DNA of 64,000 bases from assembly GCF_014697425.1 (NCBI RefSeq), contig NZ_JACJRU010000016.1, positions 1 through 64,000 on the forward strand, read 5' to 3'. This stretch comes from Nostoc sp. FACHB-110 (GTDB taxonomy: Bacteria; Cyanobacteriota; Cyanobacteriia; Cyanobacteriales; Nostocaceae). The notes beneath the pieces are model-generated. The model was not told where the DNA came from, did no database searches, and saw only the letters and a program-made list of their open reading frames with translations. Positions 8,576-16,911 of the stretch are shown here, piece by piece; the stretch's first letter is position 1; every line of letters begins with the position of its first letter. The position numbers and the translations under genes were made by a program.

Positions 8576-10897
8576 ATGACATCTACCATAACTTATACTT
8601 ACGATGCTGCGGGCAACCTCATAGCTGAAAACGCGGACTCTAATAATGATGGAGTTGTAAATGCAGTTGTTACTTACACCTATAAACAAACATCCTCTAG
8701 CCTTGACTACAACGCTGACGGCAAAGCTGACTCTATCGCAATTTATACATATGATGCCAACGGCAATATGACATCACAAAGCCTTGATAACAACGGCGAT
8801 GGCAAGGCTGACCATATCACAAAATATAAATATGATGCCAACGGCAACATAACATCACAAAGCCTTGACTCAAATGGCGATGGCAAGGCTGATTATATTG
8901 AAATCTCTAGCTATGATGCCAACGGCAAGCAGACAGCCTATATTGAGGATAACAACGGCGATGGCAAGGCTGACTATATCACAAAATATACATATGATGA
9001 GAGCGGCCGAGAGCTATCCTTTAGCCGTGACTCAAATGGCGATGGCAAGGCTGACTATATCACAAAATATACATATGATAAGGGCGGTAACAAAACATCT
9101 TATATTGTTGACTCAGATGGCGATGGCAAAGCTAATGAGATCACAACTTATACGTATGATGTCAACAGCAACATAACATCACAAAGCCGTGATTCAAATA
9201 GCGACGGTAAGGCTGACTATATCTCAACCTATACATATAATGAGAACGGCAACAGAACATCTTATATTATTGACTCAGATGCTGATGGCAAGCCTAATTA
9301 TATCGAAGAAAACTATATATATAATGAGAGCGGCAACTTACTATCTTATAGCTATGACAACAACGCCGACGGCATAGATGGTATTAACACTTATACATAT
9401 GATGAGAGAGGTAACATTACATCTTTTAGCTTTGATTACGATGCTGATGGCAAGGCTGATTATATACAAACCTCTACATATGATGAGGACGGCAAAGTAA
9501 CATACTATAGCTATGACCAAAATGGTGATGGCAAGGCGGATTATATCGAAACCTCTACATATGATGAGAGCGGCCATCTACTATCCTCTATTTTTGACAG
9601 AAACGGTGATGGCAAGGCGGATTATATCGAAACCTCTACATATAATGAGCGCGGCAACCTACTATCATATAGCATTGACGAAAACGGTGATGGCAAGGCT
9701 GATTATATCGAAACCTCTACATATAATGAGGGCGGCAAATTGCTATCCCATAGCATTGACGGAGTCCTCGGACGCTATGGCATTGTAGAATCAGCCGATG
9801 GCAAAATTAATGAGATCACAACCTACATATATGATGCCAACGACAACTTAATATCTTATAAATATGACTATAACGCCGATGGAAAAGTTGATTATGTTAA
9901 AACCTATACATATGGACGCGCATACGCTAGGTATGATAGTAATAATGATGGGGTAATTGATAAAACAGCCACCTACACCTATGACTTTAGTGGTCAGCTA
10001 GTTTCACAACAAATCGACAATAATCTCGACGGCACCACAGATGAAATCACCAGCTACAAATACGATGCCAACGGCAAACTCAGCACACAGCTAGTTGACA
10101 AAAATAATGATGGCACAATTGATGAATCAACTGCTTATAGCTACGATGCTAACGGCAGAATAGCAGCAGAAATATTAGATAACAATAATGATGGGCTAGC
10201 TGACAAAATTACTAGTTACAACTATGACAAAAACGGAAAACTAATTGCCGCAGATATAGACAATAATAGTAATGGAATCATAGATGCAGTTGTCAGTTAT
10301 TCTTATAACGAGCAAGGGCAACTAATTAGCAACACTAATGAAGATAAAAAAGTAGCAGGTAAATGCTTATGGGGTGGCAAAGGCAACGATACACTCATAG
10401 GCAATGCTGGCAATGACAAGATTGTTGGCAATAAAGGCAATGACCAATTGTTTGGGAAAGCAGGCAATGACAAACTCATTGGTGGTAAAGGGAATGACTT
10501 ACTAGTTGGTGGTGCGGGTGGCGATATTCTCACAGGTGGTTGTGGCGCAGATCAGTTTGTTTACCAAAGTCTAAGTGATTCGTTGTTGTCGAAGCGTGAC
10601 GTGATTACTGACTTGAGAATTGGGGTAGATCAGATTGATGGTATAAATGCCGTATCGGCAGCCAACTTGGTGCAATTAGGAACTGTGGCGAGTTTGAATT
10701 TATCAGATATCCAAGCGGTGTTAACAGCAGATGCTTTTGTGGCTAAAGGTGCAGCAACTTTTACCCTTGGTAGTGGTAAGCAAACGAAGACTTTTGTCGC
10801 ACTCAATAATGATGTGAGTGGTTTTTCTGCACTGACTGATGCTGTGATTGAGATTACTGGTTACAAAGGCAATTTGGCTCATCTTGCTGTTGTTTAA
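8576..10897 (+). CDS. secreted-type repeat protein: YD-like/DxNxDGKAD repeats, RTX nonapeptides, bluetail-like C-terminus
   Basis: The protein has 773 residues. Residues 1 to about 590 are some 23 units of about 24 residues. Each pairs a YD-type YTYDANGN with a calcium-loop-like DxNxDGKADYI, reminiscent of EF-hand, dockerin or thrombospondin-3 loops. Six or so RTX nonapeptides (GGKGNDxLxG) follow. The last 110 residues resemble the cyanobacterial bluetail domain (FTLGSGKQTKTFVALNND, then AVIEITGYKGNL). No N-terminal signal peptide is seen. Together these suggest calcium-dependent folding after export through a type I secretion system, which is known for RTX proteins but inferred here. Copy number is likely variable because the repeats are nearly identical in DNA. 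Function, such as adhesion or sheath, is not known. No secretion genes are nearby. Confidence 0.85.
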   Translation: MTSTITYTYDAAGNLIAENADSNNDGVVNAVVTYTYKQTSSSLDYNADGKADSIAIYTYDANGNMTSQSLDNNGDGKADHITKYKYDANGNITSQSLDSNGDGKADYIEISSYDANGKQTAYIEDNNGDGKADYITKYTYDESGRELSFSRDSNGDGKADYITKYTYDKGGNKTSYIVDSDGDGKANEITTYTYDVNSNITSQSRDSNSDGKADYISTYTYNENGNRTSYIIDSDADGKPNYIEENYIYNESGNLLSYSYDNNADGIDGINTYTYDERGNITSFSFDYDADGKADYIQTSTYDEDGKVTYYSYDQNGDGKADYIETSTYDESGHLLSSIFDRNGDGKADYIETSTYNERGNLLSYSIDENGDGKADYIETSTYNEGGKLLSHSIDGVLGRYGIVESADGKINEITTYIYDANDNLISYKYDYNADGKVDYVKTYTYGRAYARYDSNNDGVIDKTATYTYDFSGQLVSQQIDNNLDGTTDEITSYKYDANGKLSTQLVDKNNDGTIDESTAYSYDANGRIAAEILDNNNDGLADKITSYNYDKNGKLIAADIDNNSNGIIDAVVSYSYNEQGQLISNTNEDKKVAGKCLWGGKGNDTLIGNAGNDKIVGNKGNDQLFGKAGNDKLIGGKGNDLLVGGAGGDILTGGCGADQFVYQSLSDSLLSKRDVITDLRIGVDQIDGINAVSAANLVQLGTVASLNLSDIQAVLTADAFVAKGAATFTLGSGKQTKTFVALNNDVSGFSALTDAVIEITGYKGNLAHLAVV

Positions 10898-11140
10898 GAT
10901 TGATGTGTGTCATGTATTTGGATGTTTCGCTAAAATGCCACTTTTTAGGGGTATTTACATAGGCTTTGTGGTAGATATGTTGACGATAGTTTAACTCATC
11001 TACTCTACCGCGAAGCTTTTGGCATGTTACGGCTTCCGCCTAATACAACACCATAGAATACAAGTCCCCAGAGCCGCCCAAAGCAGTGGCTCCCTTACAT
11101 ATACTGAGATTTTTTCAGAAATTACATCAGATTCCCATAT
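10898..11140. other. intergenic region after the repeat protein
   Basis: Non-coding stretch preceding the duplicated segment. Bases 11070-11095 carry a fragment of the AGAGCCGCCCAAAGC type that also occurs in the repeat cluster near 39500. No terminator with a clear U-tract and no gene is supported. Small open frames on both strands here have no protein-like character. Confidence 0.4.
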
Positions 11141-11293
11141 TAGTAAAAGTGATGTGATTGGTGATGTGACAACTGCAACCAAAGAAAAAGGCGATCGCAT
11201 CGTATCTTTGAATCTGTATCTGACTGATGGGTGCAAGTAATCACAGATATTTACGCTTTTAGACTACCAAATTCTGTTGCGCTGGGTACTTGA
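11141..11293 (+). pseudogene. decayed fragment of creatininase-family gene 3' end
   Basis: This matches the last 150 bases of the gene at 7525-8340, including AAGTGATGTGATTGG, the ACAACTGCAACCAAAGAAAAA run and the end ACTTGACAAG with its TGA at 11291. Extra bases after GGCGATCGCATC shift the frame. There is no start codon or 5' portion, so it cannot encode an enzyme. It is the coding part of duplicated copy 2. Confidence 0.8.
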
Positions 11294-11485
11294 CAAGCTT
11301 TTCATATAGTGTATTTGATAAGTTTGCAGATTTTTACACTAAGTTACTACAAATAGCAAGACAACACATCACACCAAACTTGTGATCAAAATCATCTAAA
11401 AGTAAAATCTCTAACTTTATTATTTGCCGCAATACTAGCCACCATAAAGGCATTTGATCAACCTTTGTTTCTACTACAAGAATTA
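11294..11485 (+). repeat. duplicated segment, copy 2 (shared leader of second repeat-protein gene)
   Basis: Non-coding continuation of the duplication. It aligns with 8341-8540, sharing CTACAAATAGCAAGACAACA and AATCATCTAAAAGTAAAATC. It ends just before the ATG at 11488. The retained similarity in a non-coding leader suggests that promoter or 5' UTR elements matter to both downstream genes. Confidence 0.75.
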
Positions 11486-11487
11486 GT

Positions 11488-12819
11488 ATGAGTAAGTTAA
11501 AAATTCCTCCCAATATTATAGGCACAAATCAGGCTGACCTAGTTCAGGGGTCTGATATGAAGATCGGCATTGAAGTTTTAACTAATGGAATCATCGATTC
11601 TTTTTTGGGAAACGATACGATAATTGGTGAAGGGTTTGGTATTTTTTCAGAAGGAATTGGAATCTCCAATAGTGGCAGTATAAATAGTGGTTTGGGAAAT
11701 GATACTATCAAAGGCACTGCCTTCACCAGTGCTTTTTCCAGAGATTATCCTCCAGGAGTTGGCATCTTTAACAGTACCACAGGTATCATCCGTGCTGGAG
11801 CAGGAGATGATTCAATCACAGGTACAGGTGAAGGTAATAGAGCTATAGGTATTTCAAATCAAGGCAATATAAATGGAGATTCAGGTAACGACGAGATTGC
11901 AGGTGTCGGCACAGGATTAGGTGCTGGGGGAGATGCGATTGGCATATTAAATAGCGGGAGTATTAGTGGCGGTACCGGAAATGATTCAGTCATAGGAACT
12001 GGCACTGGCAATCTGGACATCTATGGTAGTGGAGGAGATGGAATTGGCATCTCTAACGCAGGTATGATATGTGGCAATGCTGGAAAAGATAATATTATCG
12101 GTACTGGAACAGGCGGTCAAGGGGAAACTTACATCTTGCCTGGCTCTGGGGGTAAAGGAATTGGTATTGTTAATACATCAAGTATCAGTTCTGGAATAGG
12201 CGATGATTTAATTATTGGTGTTGGCAAAGGAGGAATTGGAGATGGCCAAGGTGGTGATGGTATAGGTATTTCTAACAATTCCTATATCAATGCTGGTAGT
12301 GGAAGTGATTTGATTAGGGGTATTGGTCTTGGTGGTTTGGGCAATTCTGCCTCAGATGGACGTGGAGTTGGTATATCCAATACAGGTCGCATCAACGCAA
12401 GTTGCGGTAATGATCAGATTTTCGGTTTTGGTACTACTGTGGGAATTGAGGGCAATGGTGTACATCTGATTGGTATTGAGGGTGGATCTGGCAATGATTA
12501 TTTCAAAGCAAGGAAAATCAACGGTTTAGACGCTAGCGGTAATCCTATTGACAGTACTAATCAGGATGGAGCTATTACCAATATCTTCATCAGTGGGGGT
12601 AACGGCAAAGACACCTTTGACTTAGGGTTTGGAACTGCCAAGTTAGATGGTGGTAGAGGCGATGATATCTTAGTCCTGCCAGTTATTGGTAGTGGCACTT
12701 ACTCTATCGGACTACCTGATGTCAATGGTTGGTTTCAAATTACAAATACTTTGAGTACAAATGTCTTCACTGTTAGTAGCATTGAGCATATAGTTTCTGG
12801 TGGAGTTACTCTTCTTTAA
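11488..12819 (+). CDS. GND-rich repeat protein (beta-roll/beta-helix type)
   Basis: The protein has 443 residues, mostly imperfect 35-40-residue repeats. Each alternates GIGISNSGSINSG-type strands with an RTX-like GNDxIxGxGTG turn. The composition is Gly, Asn, Ile, Ser and Asp with almost no Lys or Cys, typical of exported parallel beta structures. There is no N-terminal signal peptide; the start is MSKLKIPPNIIGTNQADLVQG. Unlike the upstream protein it has no bluetail-like end; it finishes SIEHIVSGGVTLL. The duplicated leader suggests co-regulation with the 8576 gene. Export by a type I system is plausible for RTX-like proteins but not shown. Function is unknown. Confidence 0.78.
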   Translation: MSKLKIPPNIIGTNQADLVQGSDMKIGIEVLTNGIIDSFLGNDTIIGEGFGIFSEGIGISNSGSINSGLGNDTIKGTAFTSAFSRDYPPGVGIFNSTTGIIRAGAGDDSITGTGEGNRAIGISNQGNINGDSGNDEIAGVGTGLGAGGDAIGILNSGSISGGTGNDSVIGTGTGNLDIYGSGGDGIGISNAGMICGNAGKDNIIGTGTGGQGETYILPGSGGKGIGIVNTSSISSGIGDDLIIGVGKGGIGDGQGGDGIGISNNSYINAGSGSDLIRGIGLGGLGNSASDGRGVGISNTGRINASCGNDQIFGFGTTVGIEGNGVHLIGIEGGSGNDYFKARKINGLDASGNPIDSTNQDGAITNIFISGGNGKDTFDLGFGTAKLDGGRGDDILVLPVIGSGTYSIGLPDVNGWFQITNTLSTNVFTVSSIEHIVSGGVTLL

Positions 12820-12871
12820 AGAAGCAGTAGCTTGTTGCCATTTTTACTTTTAGTGTTAAGTTCACATTTAA

Positions 12872-12900
12872 GTAGAGACGTTGCAATGCAACGTCTCTAC
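12872..12900. repeat. 29-bp perfect palindrome
   Basis: Arms of 14 bases (GTAGAGACGTTGCA and its complement) flank a single A. No U-tract follows on the plus strand. It lies 52 bases after the stop of the repeat protein. The high symmetry and lack of a T-run suggest a dispersed palindromic repeat, although it could slow or stabilise transcript ends. Confidence 0.8.
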
Positions 12901-13033
12901 AAAGGTTATCGGTAGGCTAATTATCTGATCTCAACTGTGTTACATTTAAGCCTTGCCTCAGAGATTCAGTTTGGATTGTTATATTAGAGCTAACGGGCGA
13001 TTTATTTAGATAGTCAATACAGAGATAGTAACT

Positions 13034-13567
13034 ATGGCAACATTTGAACCTCATAACAATCGCTATAGCCAAGAAGATGTACAGCGCATTCTTCAGTTGG
13101 CAATTGCCCGTCAAGCTGATGACCAAGACAAGGAATTTTCCTATGAGTTACTGTCAGAAATTGCTGGGGAGTTAGATATTTCGCCTGATTGTTTACAACT
13201 AGCAGAACGCGACTGGCGATCGCAACAAAGTGAAATTCAACAGCGCAAGGCTTTTGATGCGTACCGTCTCTCAAAATTTAAAAAAAGGTTGGGCAATTTT
13301 GCCATTGTCAATACTGTTTTAATATCAATTAACTTTTTGGCTACCAGTGGTCATATTTTGGTGTTACCTTGGTCGCTGTACATTCTACTCTTTTGGGGAT
13401 TGAAAGTTGGGTTAGATTTTTGGAACAACTTTCATACTAAAGGTGAAGAGTATGAAATGGCTTTTCAAAAATGGTATCGCAAAAATCAGTTGAAGCAAAC
13501 CGCTAATACAGTTTTGCAAACTGCCAATACGCTTGTAAATAGATGGTTTAAAGCATTGCAGATTTAG
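13034..13567 (+). CDS. 2TM-domain membrane protein
   Basis: A 177-residue protein. Residues 1-75 are soluble and helical, with a YSQEDVQRILQLAIARQ start. Two close hydrophobic segments (about 90-130, FAIVNTVLISINFLATSGHI then LYILLFWGLKVGLDFW) match the 2TM domain seen in small bacterial membrane proteins and at the N-terminus of some kinases. A basic amphipathic tail follows. The N-terminal part resembles a short SHOCT-like or DUF1707-like helical module; this is a guess. It is convergent with urtE and ends 3 bases before urtE's stop. Function is unknown. Confidence 0.7.
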   Translation: MATFEPHNNRYSQEDVQRILQLAIARQADDQDKEFSYELLSEIAGELDISPDCLQLAERDWRSQQSEIQQRKAFDAYRLSKFKKRLGNFAIVNTVLISINFLATSGHILVLPWSLYILLFWGLKVGLDFWNNFHTKGEEYEMAFQKWYRKNQLKQTANTVLQTANTLVNRWFKALQI

Positions 13568-13570
13568 GCA

Positions 13571-14269
13571 TTAAACTGCTAAAAATCTTTGAATTACATC
13601 TTGACTCAGTTCGTGAGTAGAACCAGAGGCAACAATAGCACCTTTTTGCATAGCGTAATAGTAATCAGCTTGACGCACAAAGTGTAAATGTTGCTCTACT
13701 AATAATACAGAAATGCCTGTGGTTTCCACGATGCGGCGAACGGCAGCTTCAATTTCGAGGATGATGGAAGGTTGAATCCCTTCGGTGGGTTCGTCTAATA
13801 CGAGTAGTTGCGGTTGTCCCATTAAAGCACGAGCGATCGCTAATTGTTGTTGTTGTCCACCACTTAAATCTCCACCCATCCGCGACAGCATAGTTTTCAA
13901 TACAGGAAACAAGCTAAAAATCTCTTCGGGAATTTCGGCTTTTTTTGGCTGTTTACGTCTGGCTTCTAACCCCAATAACAGATTTTCTTTGACAGTTAAC
14001 CGGGGAATAATTTCTCGTCCTTGAGGAACATAACCTATACCCATTTTTGCCCTTTGGTCTGGGGATTTGGCATTAATTAATTCATCTGTAAAGTTAATTG
14101 TGCCACTGCGGGGTTTGAGTAATCCCATAATTGTTTTCAGCATGGTTGTTTTACCCACACCGTTCCGCCCAATTAAACAAACCATTTGTCCAGAGGGTAC
14201 GGTCAAATCTACATTACGGAGAATATGGCTTTCACCGTAGTAAACGTTTAGGTTAGAGATTTTTAGCAT
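13571..14269 (-). CDS. urtE: urea ABC transporter ATP-binding protein UrtE
   Basis: One of two ATPases of the high-affinity urea importer, on the cytoplasmic side. It has 232 residues, with Walker A GRNGVGKTT, ABC signature LSGGQQQQ, Walker B LLVLDEPTEG and the switch His in LLVEQHLHF. The gene is LivF-like, and its assignment as UrtE rests on the urtABCD genes on the same strand. It is separated from urtD by about 780 bases that contain an antisense Uma2 gene, so it may have its own promoter at 14270-14430 or rely on read-through. Its 3' end nearly abuts the convergent 2TM gene. Confidence 0.92.
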   Translation of the reverse strand: MLKISNLNVYYGESHILRNVDLTVPSGQMVCLIGRNGVGKTTMLKTIMGLLKPRSGTINFTDELINAKSPDQRAKMGIGYVPQGREIIPRLTVKENLLLGLEARRKQPKKAEIPEEIFSLFPVLKTMLSRMGGDLSGGQQQQLAIARALMGQPQLLVLDEPTEGIQPSIILEIEAAVRRIVETTGISVLLVEQHLHFVRQADYYYAMQKGAIVASGSTHELSQDVIQRFLAV

Positions 14270-14435
14270 AAATTACAGTATATTTGCTGAAATTTAGAGA
14301 AATATGAGTTTTAAAATTGATTTACGAGTCAAAAATCAATTTTACAAATCAGTAATTTTTGACAATTTGGCTAACTGGAATTTATAGTTCATACTTCATG
14401 ATGTACAGATACTAGGCAAAGCAAATATCCAAACG

Positions 14436-15032
14436 ATGAAAACCCAAAAATTGTTGACATTTGAGGAGTATCTTGCTTATGACGATGGTACAGACACACG
14501 CTATGAGTTGGTGGATGGGGAACTAGTTGCAATGCCACCAGAAAGTCAAGAAAATAGCAATCTTGCAAGATTTTTATTTGTGGAATTACTCAAATATTTT
14601 GCTTTTCATTTAGTTGCTCATAAGGATACAGAAATTGAGGTTGCAGGACGACGGGCTAGATGTCGTTTACCTGACTTAATGGTTCACACAGAAGAGTCTT
14701 ATGCTGCTCTTGTTGGTGCTACTCGTGCTACCCTCACTCGTGATATGCCTCCCCCTGGGTTAGTAATTGAAATTGTTTCTCCGGGAACAGCAAACCGTGT
14801 TCGTGATTATCGCTACAAGCGGACAGAATATGCTGCTAGAGAAATATTAGAGTATTGGATTGTTGACCCAGAAATGCAACAAATTACAATATGTCAGTGG
14901 GTAGAGGGACAGTATGAGGATCAGGTATTTACAGGTGCAACTTGTCTAAAATCATTAGTAGTTCCAGATTGGACATTAACAGTAGAGCAGGTGTTTAACA
15001 GCGTAAATCGGGCAGAATTACCAGGTAAATAG
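14436..15032 (+). CDS. Uma2-family (DUF820) protein, inserted in urt operon
   Basis: Uma2-family protein of 198 residues, a PD-(D/E)XK-fold family greatly expanded in cyanobacteria. Motifs seen are FEEYLAYDDGTDTRYELVDG at the N-terminus, then RLPDLMVH with the metal-binding aspartate, then GLVIEIVSPGT with the E-x-V variant common in the family. The family is annotated as a putative endonuclease, but activity is generally unproven. It lies antisense between urtD and urtE, with 15 bases to the urtD stop, so it interrupts the operon. It may be an acquired, mobile-like gene; no flanking repeats were seen. Confidence 0.85.
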   Translation: MKTQKLLTFEEYLAYDDGTDTRYELVDGELVAMPPESQENSNLARFLFVELLKYFAFHLVAHKDTEIEVAGRRARCRLPDLMVHTEESYAALVGATRATLTRDMPPPGLVIEIVSPGTANRVRDYRYKRTEYAAREILEYWIVDPEMQQITICQWVEGQYEDQVFTGATCLKSLVVPDWTLTVEQVFNSVNRAELPGK

Positions 15033-15047
15033 AATGGAATACTTGTT

Positions 15048-15794
15048 TCATTCTTGCTGTTGTCCGAGATATACTTCGATAACGCGGGGGTCATTTTGCA
15101 CTTCCTCAAAGTTGCCTTCACATAATACTGAACCTTCATGTAACACTGTGACTTTTCTTGCTATTTGTCTGACAAATTCCATGTCATGTTCAATCACTAA
15201 AATGGAATGACTTTGAGCTAAAGTTAACAGTAATTCGCCAATGTTATAGGTTTCTTCATCTGTTAAACCTGCCACTGGTTCATCAACAAGTAATAAGTCA
15301 GGAGATTGTGCCACTAACATTCCAATTTCTAATCGTTGCTTTTCGCCGTGGGCTAACAAAGATGCGGGGATATCTGCTTTAGATGTTAAACCAATAGTTT
15401 CTAATAACCCTACAATATTTTTCTTTTCAGTCGTGTGAGAACGCCCAAATAATGTTGAAAAAACATTTTTATTTTGGTTGCTGGTAATTTCTAAATTTTC
15501 TCGTGGCGTGAGGTTAAGATATACTCTAGGGGTTTGAAACTTACGTCCAATTCCTAACCGGGCAATTTGATGCTCTTTTAAAGAACGCAGATTTTTACCT
15601 TTGAATAAAACTCGTCCGATAGTTGGTTGAACTTTGCCTGTAATTACATCAAGAAACGTGGTTTTACCTGCACCATTGGGGCCAATGACTACGCGTAATT
15701 CACCTACATCCATACTAAAATTTAGCTTGTTGATGGCTTTAAAACCATCAAAACTAACAGTGACGTTTTCAGTTTCCAAGATTTTGGCGTTCAT
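15048..15794 (-). CDS. urtD: urea ABC transporter ATP-binding protein UrtD
   Basis: Second ATPase of the urea importer, 248 residues. Walker A is GPNGAGKTT, the signature region reads LLAHGEKQRLEIG (a LAHGEKQ variant typical of UrtD/LivG relatives), and Walker B is LLLVDEPVAG, followed by IEHDMEFV. Its start overlaps the end of urtC by 26 bases, indicating translational coupling. The stop lies 15 bases from the convergent Uma2 gene. Confidence 0.94.
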   Translation of the reverse strand: MNAKILETENVTVSFDGFKAINKLNFSMDVGELRVVIGPNGAGKTTFLDVITGKVQPTIGRVLFKGKNLRSLKEHQIARLGIGRKFQTPRVYLNLTPRENLEITSNQNKNVFSTLFGRSHTTEKKNIVGLLETIGLTSKADIPASLLAHGEKQRLEIGMLVAQSPDLLLVDEPVAGLTDEETYNIGELLLTLAQSHSILVIEHDMEFVRQIARKVTVLHEGSVLCEGNFEEVQNDPRVIEVYLGQQQE

Positions 15795-16893
15795 GTTGCA
15801 CTTCTGCGTCTTCTTCTAAGCTGGGATATGTAGCAATTTTTTGCCGACGGCGTAAAAGGGAAATGTTTTGATTTTGCATCCATCCGACAATGCCATCAGG
15901 CAAGACGGTGACGACAATTAATAGTAATGCGCCTTGGAAAAATAGCCAAATATCAGCAAATTTTTCACTTAAAAGCACACGGGCGTAATTAACTAATAAT
16001 GTGCCAACAACTGCCCCAATTAATGTAGCCCTTCCCCCGACGGCTACCCAAATTACCATTTCAATCGAAAAAGCAATATCCATTGCTCTGGGGGATACAG
16101 AACCACTTTGTAAGGTGTAAAATGCTCCTGCTATGCCTGCGATCGCACCAGAAATGGCAAACACTAATGTTTTATAATCTGTAGGATCATAGCCAGAGAA
16201 TCTCACCCGACTTTCATCATCTCGAATGGCAATTAATAATCTGCCGAAACGTCCACTTGTTAGCCAACGGCAAAGTGCGTAGGTAATAGCCAGAAATACA
16301 ACAGTTAGGATATAAAAAACAAATTGTGTTTTGGCATCACTCACCGTCGCTCCAAACAAAGTTGTAAAATCTATTAGCCCATTTGTACCGTTAAAAAATT
16401 GTTGTTGTCCGTTAAAAAAGTTGAAAAATACAATAATTGCCGCTTGGGTCAAAATCGAAAAGTAAACGCCTTTAATGCGGTTGCGAAATACTAGATATCC
16501 TAATAATCCTGCCAGCAAACTTGGAATAATTACTACAGCCGCTACAGCGATAGGAAAAGAATAAAAAGGTAGCCAAAACCAAGGAAGTTCTGTTACACCA
16601 TACAAACTCATAAAATCAGGTAATTCCCCAGTTGGGACTTGCAACTTTAGGTACATAGCAATAGCGTAACCACCTAAACCAAAGAAAATTCCATGTCCCA
16701 AACTTAGTAGCCCAGTGTAACCCCAAATTAAATCAATACCCAAAGCCACAATAGCCAGAGATAAAAATCGCCCTAACAAATTCAGACGAAATTCCGAAAG
16801 CAGCACTGGCATAATTAAGATGAGGATGAGTGCGATCGCTACTACTACCCCAATCTCAATTAAAATTAACCTTCCCCCCTGCTTCATATACAC
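15769..16893 (-). CDS. urtC: urea ABC transporter permease UrtC
   Basis: LivM-like integral membrane permease of 374 residues with about nine or ten hydrophobic segments. Typical family patches are IDLIWGYTGLLSLGHGIFFGLGGYA, here at about residues 53-77, and the EAA-like cytoplasmic region IRDDESRVRFSGYD. It pairs with UrtB to form the urea channel. Translation may begin at the second Met (MKQGG). It follows urtB after 18 bases and overlaps urtD, so B-C-D are one transcription unit. Confidence 0.94.
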   Translation of the reverse strand: MYMKQGGRLILIEIGVVVAIALILILIMPVLLSEFRLNLLGRFLSLAIVALGIDLIWGYTGLLSLGHGIFFGLGGYAIAMYLKLQVPTGELPDFMSLYGVTELPWFWLPFYSFPIAVAAVVIIPSLLAGLLGYLVFRNRIKGVYFSILTQAAIIVFFNFFNGQQQFFNGTNGLIDFTTLFGATVSDAKTQFVFYILTVVFLAITYALCRWLTSGRFGRLLIAIRDDESRVRFSGYDPTDYKTLVFAISGAIAGIAGAFYTLQSGSVSPRAMDIAFSIEMVIWVAVGGRATLIGAVVGTLLVNYARVLLSEKFADIWLFFQGALLLIVVTVLPDGIVGWMQNQNISLLRRRQKIATYPSLEEDAEVQHERQNLGN

Positions 16894-16911
16894 CCTCCGC
16901 GCCTCTGCGGT

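Noticed and set aside
8865..9788. Several Met/Arg/Ile-rich plus-strand frames inside the repeat protein, including a 103-residue one
   Set aside because: They are alternative frames of the tandem repeat and have no independent start signal or family resemblance.
8700..9800. Regular repeats considered as a CRISPR array
   Set aside because: The roughly 72-base units are in frame and coding throughout; there are no unique spacers between short identical repeats.
11019..11240. 73-residue plus-strand frame before the GND-repeat gene
   Set aside because: It spans repeat sequence and the frameshifted creatininase fragment, so it is a by-product of the duplication.
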